A DNA stretch of 64,000 nucleotides from Corydoras sp. C115 (taxonomy: Eukaryota; Chordata; Actinopteri; Siluriformes; Callichthyidae), in NCBI GenBank assembly GCA_019802505.1, contig JAFMOC010000196.1, positions 616,501 to 680,500 on the forward strand, read 5' to 3'. The translations under genes were made by a program, and so were the position numbers. Positions 34,401 to 45,722 of the stretch are shown here, in pieces (positions within the stretch are counted from its first letter, which is position 1; every line of letters begins with the position of its first letter). Below the pieces are notes generated by a model. The model made no database searches and was not told the origin of the DNA. It was given only the letters and a program-made list of their open reading frames with translations.

Positions 34401-35782
34401 AAACATGGATCAAGTCAATTGAGTTCTCCAAATTGCCCCATGTAAAGTGTGTCTGTGTGTGTGTGAGTGTGTGTCCTGTCCTGGGTGTAGCTGCCCAGCG
34501 CCCGAAACGTTCTCCCCTGGATGGGCATGGGGAACCCCCCCCCCCCCCCCCCCCCGCGACCCTAATAGAGGATAAAGCGGGAGATAATGTATGAATGAAT
34601 GACATTTCAGGTAAATATAAGGCCTTTAACTTCTCCACTGATGTTCTCCAAAATCCATGGTGACAAAAAACGAAATCAAGTGTAACAACTCTAACAACCA
34701 CCAGATGGCGCCAGACACACACTTTGCATCATGCCCTTAGTTAAGTTAAAATTGATATTTAAGTGAAATTATTAACGCGCCATGTTCTCTGAAGCAGACT
34801 TTCACATCATTACGTCATAAGGTACAGCATATAATAGCATATTAAGTCATTTGTAGGTGGCCATAAAAAAACTGTAATTACAATAATTAATAATAAAACT
34901 GGGCGGCACGGTGGCTTAGCATGTTCGCCTCTCAGTGCTAGGTTCGAATTCCCATCTGGGTGGAGTTTCCATGTTCTCCCCGTGTCCGCGTGGGTTTCCT
35001 CCGGGTTCTCCGGTTTCCTCCCACAGTCCAAAAACATGGATCAAGTCAATTGAATTCTCCTAATTGCCCCATATAGAGTGTGTGTGTGTCCAGTGATAGA
35101 TTGGCGCCCTGCCCTGGGTCTATCTGCCCAATGCCTGAAACTTTCTCCCCTGGATGGGCATGGGGAACCCCCCCCGCGACCCTCATAGAGGATACAGCGG
35201 AAGATAATGAATGAATGAATGACATTTTAGGTAAATATACGGCCTTTATAATGACATGAACATCTCCACTGATGTTCTCCAAAATCCATGGTGACAAAAA
35301 CCAAAACAAAAAAAACAACCCCCCCCCACCCCCCGCGACCCTAATAGAGGATAAAGCGGAAGATAATGGATGGATGGAAATAACAACACTGCAAAAATAG
35401 AATATATGAAATACGCAGGAGGCTTCTTTCACACCAAACGCATGCAGTTAAAACCCTGATTAGTGCACTGGGGTAAAATCAGGCTGGAACCCAAAGTGAA
35501 CTTCCCCCCAAATTGTTTTAAAGAAAGCTGGAAGCATGCGGTTGTCCAAAATGCACAATGAGGCGCTTAAGACCTGTGTTAAAGGGAATGTTGTGTTTTT
35601 TTATCACTCTTTGCCCCTATACTGTATGAGTGTCTGTCATCATAAATATTAGGTCAGGAGGGAAAGCTTGCCTCACAGTGTTAAAGTGCAGGGCTCTATT
35701 CCCAGCAGGTTGGAACACTCCCTCCCGAGTCGGGAACCATGGGTTTCCTCCCTTAAAAAAACATATTATTTGTCTGTGTGCG

Positions 35783-35814
<32 letters not shown>

Positions 35815-37698
35815 CTCCACAACTTCATGCCGCCAGCTTTGTAAGAACGCTTTGGGAAGGTTCCCTTGTGTTCCAGCATGATGGTGCGCAGAGGTGAGTG
35901 TGCAACTTAGTCTCTCCATAAATTGCTCATGCGGGCCCTTTAGCAAGGCCCCTCATTCTCATTGTTTCAGGCGTGTGATATTCCTGTACTCTGACTCAAA
36001 GTTGGGATACATGACTAAATATAAATGACTTATAGTTTGCTGTATAACCTCCCTGTCTATGATTTACAATGAATTATTTGTTTTGGTAAAACATTAAAAC
36101 AATTTAACAACTTGGTCATCACAGGTCAACGGGCAGTGCTCGTTCCACCCGGGTTCCTCCCCGTTATGTCACTGTGGGTTTCACCCAAACTGTTCCTCAG
36201 AAGTGTGTCATTATCTTAATTTTGCACAACGAATCATTAAAACATTAAATCCGACGCCTTTCCTAAACTCCATCCTAATTAGCCTGGCTTGGGGCGGGCC
36301 ATCCCTTAATCCTTAAGATGTGGGCGGAAACCAGACAGAGATCTGAGACCCCACACAGAGATTAAAACCTGGATCTGTGCGCTGTTCCGCCCAAATAAAG
36401 GAACTTTATAACTTTAGGAGGGAAAATCCTGAACGCTGCGGTTTTGTCAGACGAATTTTAAATAGATCACAAAAAAAAAAAATGCAGAAAGACAACAGAC
36501 AATACGTTTCGGACAGAAACAGTCATCCTGTCTGAGGCATCATGTGATTACCGAGTTTCAACCCAAACAAAGCTGCTGTTTCGTCTGGGCCCAAATTCCT
36601 CAGGAGATTAATTAAATCCATTAAACGAGTCGAGGCCACTGATGTAGAAGGCAAGCTGGTCAAAATATCTGGATTGAGTGGTTCCCACCCTGCACTGAGC
36701 TCTAAGTGTTCTAAAAGAGGATTAGAACAGTGTAGAACTGTGCAGAACAGACAGATCGGTTTCTACTGATGAAGTGAGAGAACCAGCAACTTCTCTGATT
36801 ATAAAGCATTTATTATTAATTAATTAATTAATTTAATTTTATGCTACTTTATGTGTGTGTCAGTGAGTGTGTGCCCAGCGATAGGTTGGTGCCCTGTCCT
36901 GGGTGTGTCTGCCCAGCGCCCGAAACGTTCTCCCCTGGATGGGCATGGGGAACCCCACCGCGACCCTAATAAAGGATAAAGCGGGAGATAATGAATGAAT
37001 GAATTTTATGCTACTTTATATTTTCACTCCATTAATTAAGGAGTGTAGAAGCTTGGTGGGTTAGGAGTTAACAATCCTTTATGTTCAAGGTACTTGAATA
37101 TAGTAGGATTAAATTGGGTGGATAGGATCCATACTGTATGGATTTTGCATGTTCTTCCCTGCTTTGTGTACGGTGTCCTATGAGAGTTTGGGGTTCCTTC
37201 AAATTCAGAATCAAAGTCAGGTTTACTGTGATACTGTACTCTAATATAATATATAATATAGTATAATACTCCATACTCAATACTCCAGCTAAAACCCCAC
37301 CACCAACACCACCACCACCCAGCGACACCCACATACCCACCCCTCACCCCTCAAATAACCACTTACATAAACACTTTATTTACTTGTAATTTATTTATTT
37401 ATGCAGCGTAAATTTTGGACGGAAATGTAAATAGAGTGGAGCTGGGATTTGAACCCCCAACCTTCAGATTGACAGCCCAACACCCGAACCACTGAGACAC
37501 CACACCCTGAACAAGAATCTGATGGAAATACATTTGGAAAAAGGATTGAAAATAAAGAACAATTCAGATGGAGATGGGGAGGAAGGTTCGAAGATGAAGA
37601 TGAGCACGGGGAGGAAATGAGGATGAAGATGAGATGAGGATGAAGCCGAAACTTCTTGTACCTGCCAGACCCAAGATCACAGGTGTGAAAGCCTTCAT
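29825..37698 (-). CDS. CEACAM-like Ig receptor with long disordered cytoplasmic tail (7 exons, about 905 aa)
   Basis: Exons on the minus strand: 37662-37698, 33502-33846, 33163-33429, 32279-32563, 31648-31752, 31519-31580, 29825-31441. Phases agree throughout (1,1,1,1,1,0). The order is signal peptide (about 1-19, ending WSWC), Ig V domain without the cysteine pair (20-127), Ig domain with SLSC...YTC (128-216), Ig domain with QLTC...YQC (217-311), transmembrane helix (318-342) and a tail of about 560 residues. A cysteine-less N domain followed by C2/I domains is the CEACAM layout, so I infer a cell-surface adhesion or recognition receptor. The extracellular part has several N-glycosylation sequons (NDS, NYT, NVS, NAS, NKS, NQS). 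The tail is rich in P, S, R, N and Q, has an (NQ) repeat, and its only four tyrosines all precede proline; one is in PPAY. No ITIM or ITAM is present. Introns carry several SINEs. The true 3' end is uncertain. Confidence 0.8.
30961..31005. repeat. (GGTTCT)n hexanucleotide repeat inside exon 7
   Basis: On the coding strand it gives AACCAG repeats, hence NQNQNQNQNQ in the tail of the CEACAM-like protein. Confidence 0.85.
31519..31580 (-). CDS. CEACAM-like gene, exon 6 (62-bp juxtamembrane exon)
   Basis: Needed to bring exon 5 (phase 1) into the frame of exon 7 (phase 0). Acceptor cgttgcag, donor GTAACGAC. It encodes VDRRLRSVITNQKQSLNNRS plus M, basic and Asn/Gln-rich. Confidence 0.75.
31648..31752 (-). 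CDS. CEACAM-like gene, exon 5 (transmembrane helix)
   Basis: It encodes a 25-residue hydrophobic run (GAVAGIVVACFVAVVLIIVA and on) closed by RQRK. The acceptor follows a C-rich tract; the donor is GTACGTTC. Confidence 0.88.
32000..32145 (+). mobile_element. Tc1-like scrap in intron 4 of the CEACAM-like gene
   Basis: 'acagtttggggaaggccctt' and 'ccaccgtcagtgtctgagc' match the same relic type as at 18.4 kb. Confidence 0.4.
32279..32563 (-). CDS. CEACAM-like gene, exon 4 (Ig domain)
   Basis: Acceptor ttctccag, donor GTGAGTGTC. The domain has VQLTCTA, LLSWRFNG and NQSGQYQCSAYN, and ends LSLSIVG. Confidence 0.9.
32763..33106 (+). mobile_element. V-SINE in intron 3 with 17-bp target-site duplication
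   Basis: ataaactgacctgaggg stands at 32746-32762 and 33107-33123, identical on both sides. Confidence 0.93.
33163..33429 (-). CDS. CEACAM-like gene, exon 3 (Ig domain)
   Basis: Acceptor cttccag, donor GTGAGTCC. The domain has VSLSCSW, VAWGKGG, RTDAGQYTC and ends TLTVY. Confidence 0.9.
33502..33846 (-). CDS. CEACAM-like gene, exon 2 (cysteine-less V domain)
   Basis: Acceptor tttgcag, donor GTGAGACC, phase 1 to 1. The B-strand position reads AVFTVQ and the F-strand position NYTATV, so neither canonical cysteine exists, while the C-strand Trp (SVSWLAP) and the D-x-G (NDSGNY) remain. Confidence 0.85.
33890..34203 (-). mobile_element. V-SINE in intron 1 of the CEACAM-like gene
   Basis: It is sense with the gene, and only about 40 bases from the acceptor of exon 2. 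Its head is partly deleted (cccagatgctgagagg). Confidence 0.85.
34253..34601 (+). mobile_element. V-SINE with 14-bp target-site duplication
   Basis: acattttaggtaaa (34239-34252) versus acatttcaggtaaa (34602-34615). It has a 21-C run at 34535-34555. Confidence 0.9.
34901..35220 (+). mobile_element. V-SINE, probable product of local duplication
   Basis: Its 3' flank (acattttaggtaaatata and on) is a second copy of the flank after the SINE at 34253. The head is shortened. Confidence 0.85.
35321..35379 (+). mobile_element. V-SINE 3' end fragment
   Basis: Only 'cgaccctaatagaggataaagcgg' and a (TGGA)n tail, directly after the duplicated flank and a C run. Confidence 0.75.
35650..35830 (+). mobile_element. 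Old V-SINE relic with (GT)n
   Basis: 'ttgcctcacagtgttaaagtg' and 'catgggtttcctccc' are a decayed head and core. A (GT)n run at 35776-35813 follows. Confidence 0.4.
35831..36850. other. Intron 1 of the CEACAM-like gene, no feature seen
   Basis: 'ctttgggaaggttcccttgtg' near 35849 is a Tc1-like scrap. Otherwise the sequence is unique. Confidence 0.4.
36851..37004 (+). mobile_element. V-SINE, 3' half
   Basis: Starts in 'gtgtgtcagtgagtgtg' and ends with (TGAA)n. Confidence 0.82.
37440..37510 (-). mobile_element. tRNA-like SINE head of another family
   Basis: On the minus strand it reads 'tgtctcagtggttcgggtg' (box A) and 'ggttgggggttcaaatccca' (box B). The body is not recognised. Confidence 0.45.
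37662..37698 (-). CDS. CEACAM-like gene, exon 1 (signal peptide)
   Basis: ATG AAG GCT TTC ... GCA G, then donor GTACAAG. It encodes MKAFTPVILGLA. Joined to exon 2 it gives a complete signal peptide. It was chosen because the phase, the hydrophobic sequence and the donor all fit; the intron of 3.8 kb makes it the least certain exon. Confidence 0.65.
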
Positions 37699-38386
37699 CT
37701 CAGTCTGAACGAACTGCACAAATAAACAAGAATAACCCAATAAAGCACAACTGAACGACAGCATCGCATTTAAAACTGTCCTGACTCGATTTCAAGATTA
37801 ATATATTCATTATATGTTTTCATTTTTATTGGTTTAATAAATATAAAAGTTGACTTACCCGAAACTCTTACATGCTGACATGTTTTTTATCGCTTTCCTC
37901 TGAACAACCGTGTCCTTAACTGTAAAGTATTTTATATAAAGTGCACTACGAAGTGCGCGATAAGAAGTGAAGTCAAAGCCGATTGTAGGGCACTAGGAAA
38001 GACATCGCGGAGGGAAATGAGACGCAGCCGATAACCTGCTTTTCCAGTAGTTATGAGACTTCAGAGACGAACAACAAAAACATTGTCAACGTTTTTAAAA
38101 CTAACAATGATTCAAAATGTTCAGAACATTACTTAAAAATATAAACTTTTTGAAAAAAAAAAAAAAAGTTTTTAAATAAACACTCCATTGCTGTTTTTTT
38201 CCCGACAAATTTAAAATAAACATGCCATTGATACTATATTTTAATTTGCCTTTATTGCTGCAATTATAATAAGTGTTACCTCTAATTTGACTAAATTTGT
38301 CTTTGATTAATTGTGTTAATGAAATAATTCGGCGCCTGTTTGGTTAATTGGTGTTTGTTAATTGGTATCTGTTGTGTTTCCCACAC

Positions 38387-38388
<2 letters not shown>
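37699..38388. other. Upstream flank of the CEACAM-like gene
   Basis: No clear promoter element is visible. A run of 16 A lies near 38154. Confidence 0.35.

Positions 38389-38435
<47 letters not shown>
38389..38435. repeat. (GT)n microsatellite
   Basis: Perfect GT array of about 23 units. Confidence 0.92.
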
Positions 38436-38437
<2 letters not shown>

Positions 38438-39715
38438 GGTGTGGTGTGTGTACTTAAAGCCTGTCGTCATCATCACCTCTTGTGTAAAATAGAATCTTGT
38501 ATAAAAGAACCGGTCTGTTCTATGGTCTGTTCTATGTTTACTTCTGATGTCATGTGTTTGGTTGCACCATCGTTTACACAACGTTTGCTACGTTTCGCAG
38601 CCCTTATTTGAGCGCCTTATTTGTCTGTTACAACACAAAAACACAAATTTCTAAATCCTGATTTCACATGAGAAACAATGTGTTCTGTGGAAACGCTATG
38701 ATTGGAAGAAACGCCATTGACCTCCCCACAGCAGGATGAGGAGCATAAAACTACACAAAAAAAACATATGCAGAAAATTTAATGGATATTTTGACCGTAT
38801 GATGGCATGGTGTTGAAGGCATTGGCATTGTTTTTCTTTTAAAACAAAAAAATCTGGAAATTCGTGTTGGTAAGTGGACATGGCTTATTATTTTTTTTAA
38901 ATGATGGACGTGAACATGAGAGGCCTTACACTCTCATGACTCGCGGCTTTTTGAATCATCATGCTTGTGAATTGTTTGTCAGAAGACTTGACATAAACTT
39001 CCATAAAAAAAAAAAAAAAAAAAAAAAAACAACCTCAGAATGTACACAATGAGGGATAAATGTTAAAAAAACAAAGAAAAAAACAACAACCACAGAATGT
39101 AATAGAGGCACATTTAAAAAAAGAGGACCTGTTGTTCATTGTTTTGTTTTTTTCATCCCAGAAGTGTTACGGTTTACCCCTGGAAACCGTGAGACGTGGG
39201 TGGATCCGCTACTCGGAATGACAAGGTCGGGGCGGGGATTAGGTGTTTACAGAGTTTATTCAGCCACACACAGGTAAACATAACATAGACAGGTGAACAC
39301 AGTGGCTGCGGAGCTGGGGCCTGACGTCACGGCGTCCGACGTCAGTGGGGCCGTGTTCCAATCCGCAGCGTCGAGCAGGGTGGAGTGTGGCTGAATACCA
39401 GGTGAACACAAGGCGGGACGTAGAACTGTAAACTGAGGCATAAACACAGGACCAACAGGAGACGAGGTGAAACAGGACGAGACGAGCAGGACGAGGAGAC
39501 CAGGACGTGGCGAGAACAGGGCGAGACTAGGATCAGGGCGAGACTAGGATCAAGGCGAGACTAGGGGTCAGGGCCAGAGTGGACGAGGCGTGACTAGGGA
39601 AGGTGCACAAACCAAGGCCATCTAGCCGGGAGTGACGGGAGTGAGCTACTTAAATAGGGAACAGTGATCAGGAACCCAGGTGTGCATAATTACAGGGGCG
39701 TGAACACAGAGACCA
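38436..39715. other. Intergenic, no gene seen
   Basis: A 24-A run at 39006-39029. From 39475 the text has repeated 'cgagactaggatcagggcgag' units (short imperfect tandem repeats). Confidence 0.4.
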
Positions 39716-40185
39716 ACCCACACCATGTGACCAAAACAAACCGTGACCATGTGACAATAACAAAGCATGACATGACAAAACACAACACGTGACCATAACA
39801 AAGCATAACAAACACTAAACATAACATAGGACCATAACACAGCATGACAAAGGCTGAACGCAACACATGACAATAACAATACTCTAAACACAACATGACA
39901 ATACTCAAAACGAAACACGGGAACATAAATCCTGACAATACGCAAAACGGGACCACAACATAACATGACTGAGAACACACACACCAGGTGACACAGACAA
40001 AGCATACATGATACTAAACACGACATGCGAACATAACTAAGCAAAACTAAGAATACACACAACATGACACTGACAAGGCATACATGACACTAAACACAAC
40101 ACGCGAACATAACTAAGCAACTAAGAATACAAACAGATGACACTGACAAGGCATACATATTCGTGGACAGAGACAAGACATACAT
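39716..40185. repeat. Degenerate A/C-rich tandem repeat
   Basis: Units such as 'acataacaaagcatgacac', 'gacactgacaaggcatacat' and 'actaaacacaacacgcgaac' recur with much drift. No stop-free frame of interest arises from anything but this repeat. Confidence 0.6.
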
Positions 40186-41139
40186 AGTGTGTAGACTAAA
40201 TGAGGGGCGGGGCTACCCCTGGAGGCACCGCCCCTCCATGACCGACCACAAGAAGTGTTTAAAGGGGAATGTGTCATGTCTTTTTGGGGCTGGTCACATT
40301 TTTCCTCTTATCCAGGCCCTTATGGCTCATGTTGAAAAGAACAGTGTGTTTCCAAAACCCTATTTACAAAGCTGAGCCAGCAGAACTGTGAAATGCACTG
40401 AATGGATGATTAAATATATGTACAGCAGTGAGACTAAACACCGAAGACGAAAACACCTGCTGTTGGATCTTCATGTTCTTAACTACAGATTTGCTGTCTT
40501 TTGTGGCCTTTTTCAACAAGTGTTGGCAATAAAATCCAGAGGAGAGAATTTCTGCACCGCTCTTCAGTGTTAAATGTTTCATTGTTTGAGCGAGCTGAAG
40601 CTGATTTGCCGAAACCCCAAATGCTCCAGCGGTACGCAATGGTGACCCTGTTTTCTTGAAGGTCGTTTTGAATAAAAGCATCAGTTAGAATGACCTGTTG
40701 TGACCGGTTAAGTTGTCTGTGTGCTGCTGTTGAGTAAAGTTGAGTGAGACAGAGGCTATTTAGTTGATTACCAAATTGATTACAGAGGAAGGACTTCGGG
40801 GCTTTTTCCAGGGTACAAGTGACTACCTATTGTCCCTTTCTTTAATTTAGGTCTGTGTTTGTCAGCTGTTGATGTGATGAAACAAAGCTTAGGGCTTCAT
40901 TAAACACAGGAACAAGTGAGGCAGCTGTACAAAGATGCCCGGCACGTACACATCAAGCGTTACATTATTCGCTTTAAAGTCAATGATATGAAATTAAACA
41001 AAGTTATTCATGTACAGGGAAGCAGAATATTGATTTCACTTATATACACACCATGAACACAATATTTGGGCACAACACTTAACCATTAAATTCATATAGT
41101 TTATTATGTTTCACTACAGTGCCACAAATTTCTAATACA
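40186..41139. other. Intergenic, no gene seen
   Basis: 'gaggggcggggctacccc' and 'caccgcccctcc' form a short imperfect palindrome (40202-40238). No exon was recognised. Confidence 0.35.
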
Positions 41140-41310
41140 CACTCGCTACATGGGGCAATTTAAAGCAGCTGATTGACCTTGAATCCATGTTTTTGGATCA
41201 TGGGAGCGAACGGGGAAAACCCATGTACACAAAGGTAGAAGATGTAAACTCCAGCCAAATGGGGATTCAAACCTGGAGCCACAGTGCTGAGAGGCAGACG
41301 TGCTAAATCT
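41140..41310 (-). mobile_element. V-SINE relic, old
   Basis: It shows 'tggggcaatttaaagcagc', 'ccatgtttttggatcatggg' and 'gctgagaggcagacgtgct' with many changes. Confidence 0.65.
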
Positions 41311-42383
41311 ATAATATAATATCTCAGATGTGTATGGGGATTCCCCCCCCCCCCCCCATAGATATACAGTACAAACTAAAAGTACACTCCCTGGATTAAA
41401 TTAGATACCAGTGCATGTCTGATTATAGTTCCTTGTTCCTGTATGAAGTGCACACCATACTGAAATTCATATTTTGTCATATCCTCTGGTCATTAATTAA
41501 TGTCTATCTCTGTGGGGTAGCTTAAATAACAGATCTTGACTTAAATGGGTTTAGACTTGAGAGAAACCTCAAATGACTGGTTGCACAAGCTCGTGAGCGG
41601 CAGTGTAATTAGGTGGGGAGGTTTGTGATGACTATACGGGTTTCTTTTCCTACAGTCTGAGTTCTAAAGGTTTAAATGCTTTAAATTTATTTCACAAGGG
41701 CTTTAATTTTTTGGGAGGGACTTTTTAATAGGCCAAATTTAAGACCTTTATTTTTCATTATTTCCATGAATAGTCATACGGTGTGTGATGGGACATGTGT
41801 TTTGTTAATGTGAAGTGAAAATAAAGTGTAATATAATTGTGTTATTGTGCTCCGGTTACAACTGTTTCTAAACAGCTGGATATATATTTAACTTTACAGC
41901 TGAATGTTTCTGTCCTCATCAGAGCATGGTTTATACATAACATCAAAGGATCTTGATTTATGGATGTTCTATAAATCTATTTGCAAACTTCACACTCACA
42001 AACGGCCGATGCTTTTATACAAGTTGATTTAGACGGATCCCAAATTCATAGACCGGGATTGATCATTTGTCAGAACAGTGTTATGGTGATTATAGTGCTG
42101 TGTTTCTTTTCTGAACACTGCCCACTAAATTTAAAAACTGTCGCTGTTTGGAATAACAGTCTATTAATAAAGTAGCATTGCATGTCATTGGTGTTTATTT
42201 TTAAAGACACCAATATGTACAAGCCTTTAAAGACATTTAATCGGTCACTGCAACAAACTGGTATTATATCTGTCTTACTGATGATCATCTGGTATTCCTT
42301 TTATTTTTTTACTGTTCGTTAAAATTGTATTTATTAAAAGTCAATAGAGTGTGTATACTGTACTCCTCTGTGTATGATACAAC
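41311..42383. other. Intergenic between the two divergent receptor genes
   Basis: No repeat or gene was recognised apart from a C run at 41346-41359. Confidence 0.4.
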
Positions 42384-42422
42384 AGGTTTTAAATAAGGGA
42401 GGTTAAAGGTTTTAAATAAGGG
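42384..42422 (+). promoter_or_regulatory. Tandem TATA-like motif upstream of the first CD48-like gene
   Basis: aggttttaaataaggg occurs at 42384-42399 and 42407-42422, identical copies 23 bases apart, about 285 bases before the start codon. A TTTAAATA box could serve as a TATA element. Use as a promoter is inference. Confidence 0.3.
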
Positions 42423-42707
42423 CGGGTGGGAGGAGTACAAGAAACTACTCTCGTTTCATTCTCGGTCAGACTCTGCAGGAGCAGGTCATATAGACATTAC
42501 TGTAGAAATGGTGAAGGATTTTAAAGTTTTAAAGGTTTTTTTTTTTTTTTTTTTGAACACCAATGAAGAAGGAACACTTTCGGGTAAACAGAATTATTTA
42601 CACAGTATGCTTTGAGATTAGTTTTTTATTATTATTATTATTATTTATTCTTTATTTATTCCTCACAACGGTTGATGTTCTTTCCACTTGGCTGTGTTGA
42701 CAGAACC

Positions 42708-42759
42708 ATGAAGAACTCGTGTGTGATCTGCAGAGTTGTATGGTTATTAGCTCTAATCT
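42708..42759 (+). CDS. CD48-like paralog 1, exon 1 (signal peptide)
   Basis: ATG in 'cagaaccatgaag'; encodes MKNSCVICRVVWLLALI; donor GTGAGTGAAG. Exactly 52 bases, like exon 1 of paralog 2. Confidence 0.85.
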
Positions 42760-43693
42760 GTGAGTGAAGGTTTTTTCATTTCTTTCTGCGAGTGGACGTG
42801 TCTGACTGTGAACCTGTCCTTTACGTGTTATCAGTCAGTGTTCTTTATCAGAAAACAACCTTTTATTTATTTCATAGGGCTGCAGTCATCAACACAACTC
42901 TCTGTGCACTTTTTGATTAATGACACCATCTACATCTCGCCGGGACACGTTCTTGTTTTGGAGGCAAAGTTTGAAACGCAGCCCGGAGAGAAGGTCTTCC
43001 TTTTGACATGGGATTTCAAAACGAGTACCAAAGAGGTTCGACTAGTTACAAATAACAAATCTAATAACGACAGAGTTTCAGTGGAGAACGGAGGACAGTT
43101 ACTGAAGATCAGGAATGTAACGAAGGATGATTACGGAACTTACACCATTACAGTCACAAATGACAAGGGAATACAACAGTCGAGTTCTGTTCAGGTGAAA
43201 CAAACACGTGAGTAAGGCTTCCAGTACCTCCAGCTTTCATGACTCTGTTTTCTCCAATAAAAATCCTTCCCGGCATTTTTTCACCAATCAGTTACCACAG
43301 TAACAACTTTAAACGACATTAAACGATTCCTGCTTTAGTGTTAATTTACCGGGACTAAAAATACTAAAAAAAAAAAAGCACGTCTCCTGAACTCAGGTGA
43401 TAGTTTAACAGTTTAATAGTTTACAGCACACATTAAACGTACGGTAACTCCTTAAGGAGGAGAGCTTCTTTAAACCTCAGTGACTCCTGGGTGCCTCCTC
43501 AAATATTTGCCTTCATTATCAGTCAGTCATTAACTTCTTCTGCAAAGTTTTTAAAGGGTTAGAGTCTAAAGTCATGTGTTAATGTTTAAAGGGTTAGAGT
43601 CTAAAGTCACGTGTTAATGTTTACCTGAGTCTATATAATTTTATATATTTGTGTGTGTTATATATGTTTTGTTATATTATTATATATGTAATA

Positions 43694-43781
<88 letters not shown>

Positions 43782-45462
43782 CATTATAGTGTTTTTCTGG
43801 TACAAGTGTATCAGACACAGCAGTGCTACTGGAATTTTAAACCCTAAATCCTAAATCCACCTTCTATCAATATGTTCATGTCCATGTATTTGTCACAGAA
43901 CTTCATGATGGTGTTTTTTGGAAAACCACCTTTATTTATATTATTGAAAGTCCTCCATAGACCCAATTATTCTGCCCATAAGACATGTCCATTGAAACTC
44001 CATGACCTGAGTTTGACCACCGTTTCAGGGTTCCTGCAGTATTCACAGAACGCTTACATCTGCAGTTTATCTTGATTACAAATAAGAAGCCTGTTCGTCC
44101 TCCCATGGCAATTTTCTATGTAATTAGCTGTTGTTGAGTTTTTAAGTTGCTGATCTGTTCCCTCTGACCCTCAACTCAATTATCTCTTGTTTGGGTGAGC
44201 ACTCCTTTCGTAAGCAATACAAGCTGTAGGAATGCTGATGTACAGACATGACAAAAAAAATGCTTTCTCAGATTCTTTGCCAAGAATTCTCAGGGTTTTC
44301 TATGATGTAGTTTTAAAATACGCGATTACGTGAACATGACAGGAATGTCGCAGGTGTGTTGGACTTTGATGTACCAAAGTGAAAGAAACTTAAGATATTG
44401 TTTTGGGGTTTTTTTTGTTTGTTTATTTGTTTTAGTTTTTTTCCTTCGTCACACTTTCAGAATGTAATACTGGTTCTCCTGCATGTTCGTGTGAAAACAC
44501 GTCATAGAAAATGATGACTCATCAGTTATAGCAGATTTTTAATATTGATAAGGTTTTTCATCTGGGTTACTCATATCATTTCCTATTATACTTCATCTTA
44601 ATTGAAACATGAGCTTGATGAAATTAAACACCTTAGAGACGCACGGAGGTGTCCAGTTCCTGAGCAGACATCCCATCTAACAATGTGGCATTATGTAGTG
44701 AAACCGTGATGTCAAGGAAACAAAATCTAATTATCAAACCAGGTAGTTGGTGAAAACTGGGACATCGTTCTGAACACAGGTACTAAAGGTGTTCTGGCCT
44801 GGAACATGATCCATCCTTGGATATTCAACTCCATGTCATTATCTATTTGAGATGCATCAGAACTTTTAATGTAGGACTCTAAGGATTTGAAAGAAAATGT
44901 CCTTTGTATTCCTTGTTCTAACGTTCCCCTCTTTCATTCTCTGTTTGTTCTTACAGAACAGAAACCAAAAGTCTCTATTTCCCTGTTGTGTAGTGTAACC
45001 ACTGAGGGGGCGCAGTGGGACACCCCTGTTTTCACTTGGTTGGTGAATGGAGATCCGGTGACCAAGGAAACTTATAATATAACCGAAGATGGAAAAATAC
45101 TGCACCTCTCCGAGAACTTTGATCATAACTACACCTGCATGGTGGCCAGCAGTCAGGGAACGGGCGCAATTGAGATCACAGGTAAAGAAAAGGAATTTTT
45201 TTTTTTTTTCTTAAATAACACAAATTTTAACCTTAATGAGTAAAAAGGCTAACAGATAGATGGATGGGTAGGTGGGTGGGTGGGTGGATGGATGGATGGA
45301 TGGATGGCTTTATTGTCATTGCACGTGATGCAACAAAATTCCAAGTGGTACCTCTTAACCACTGAGAACAAACGACGGAGAACATGTATCCATAAAAACA
45401 TTCAATCATTTTTTTAAGTGTATAAAATAATATTATAATATATAATATGAAACACAGATGTG

Positions 45463-45495
<33 letters not shown>

Positions 45496-45646
45496 GACGT
45501 TATAGCCCAGCGATAGATTGGCGCCCTGTCCTGGGTCTATCTGCCCAGCGCCCGAAACGTTCTCCCCTGGATGGGCATGGGGAACGACCCTAATAGAGAA
45601 TAAAGTGGAAGATAATGGATGGATGGATGGATGGATGGATATGACG

Positions 45647-45722
<76 letters not shown>

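Noticed and set aside
42430..42470. Interferon-response-like element (gaaactactctcgtttcattc) upstream of CD48-like paralog 1
   Set aside because: It departs from the GAAANNGAAA rule in spacing; too weak to call.
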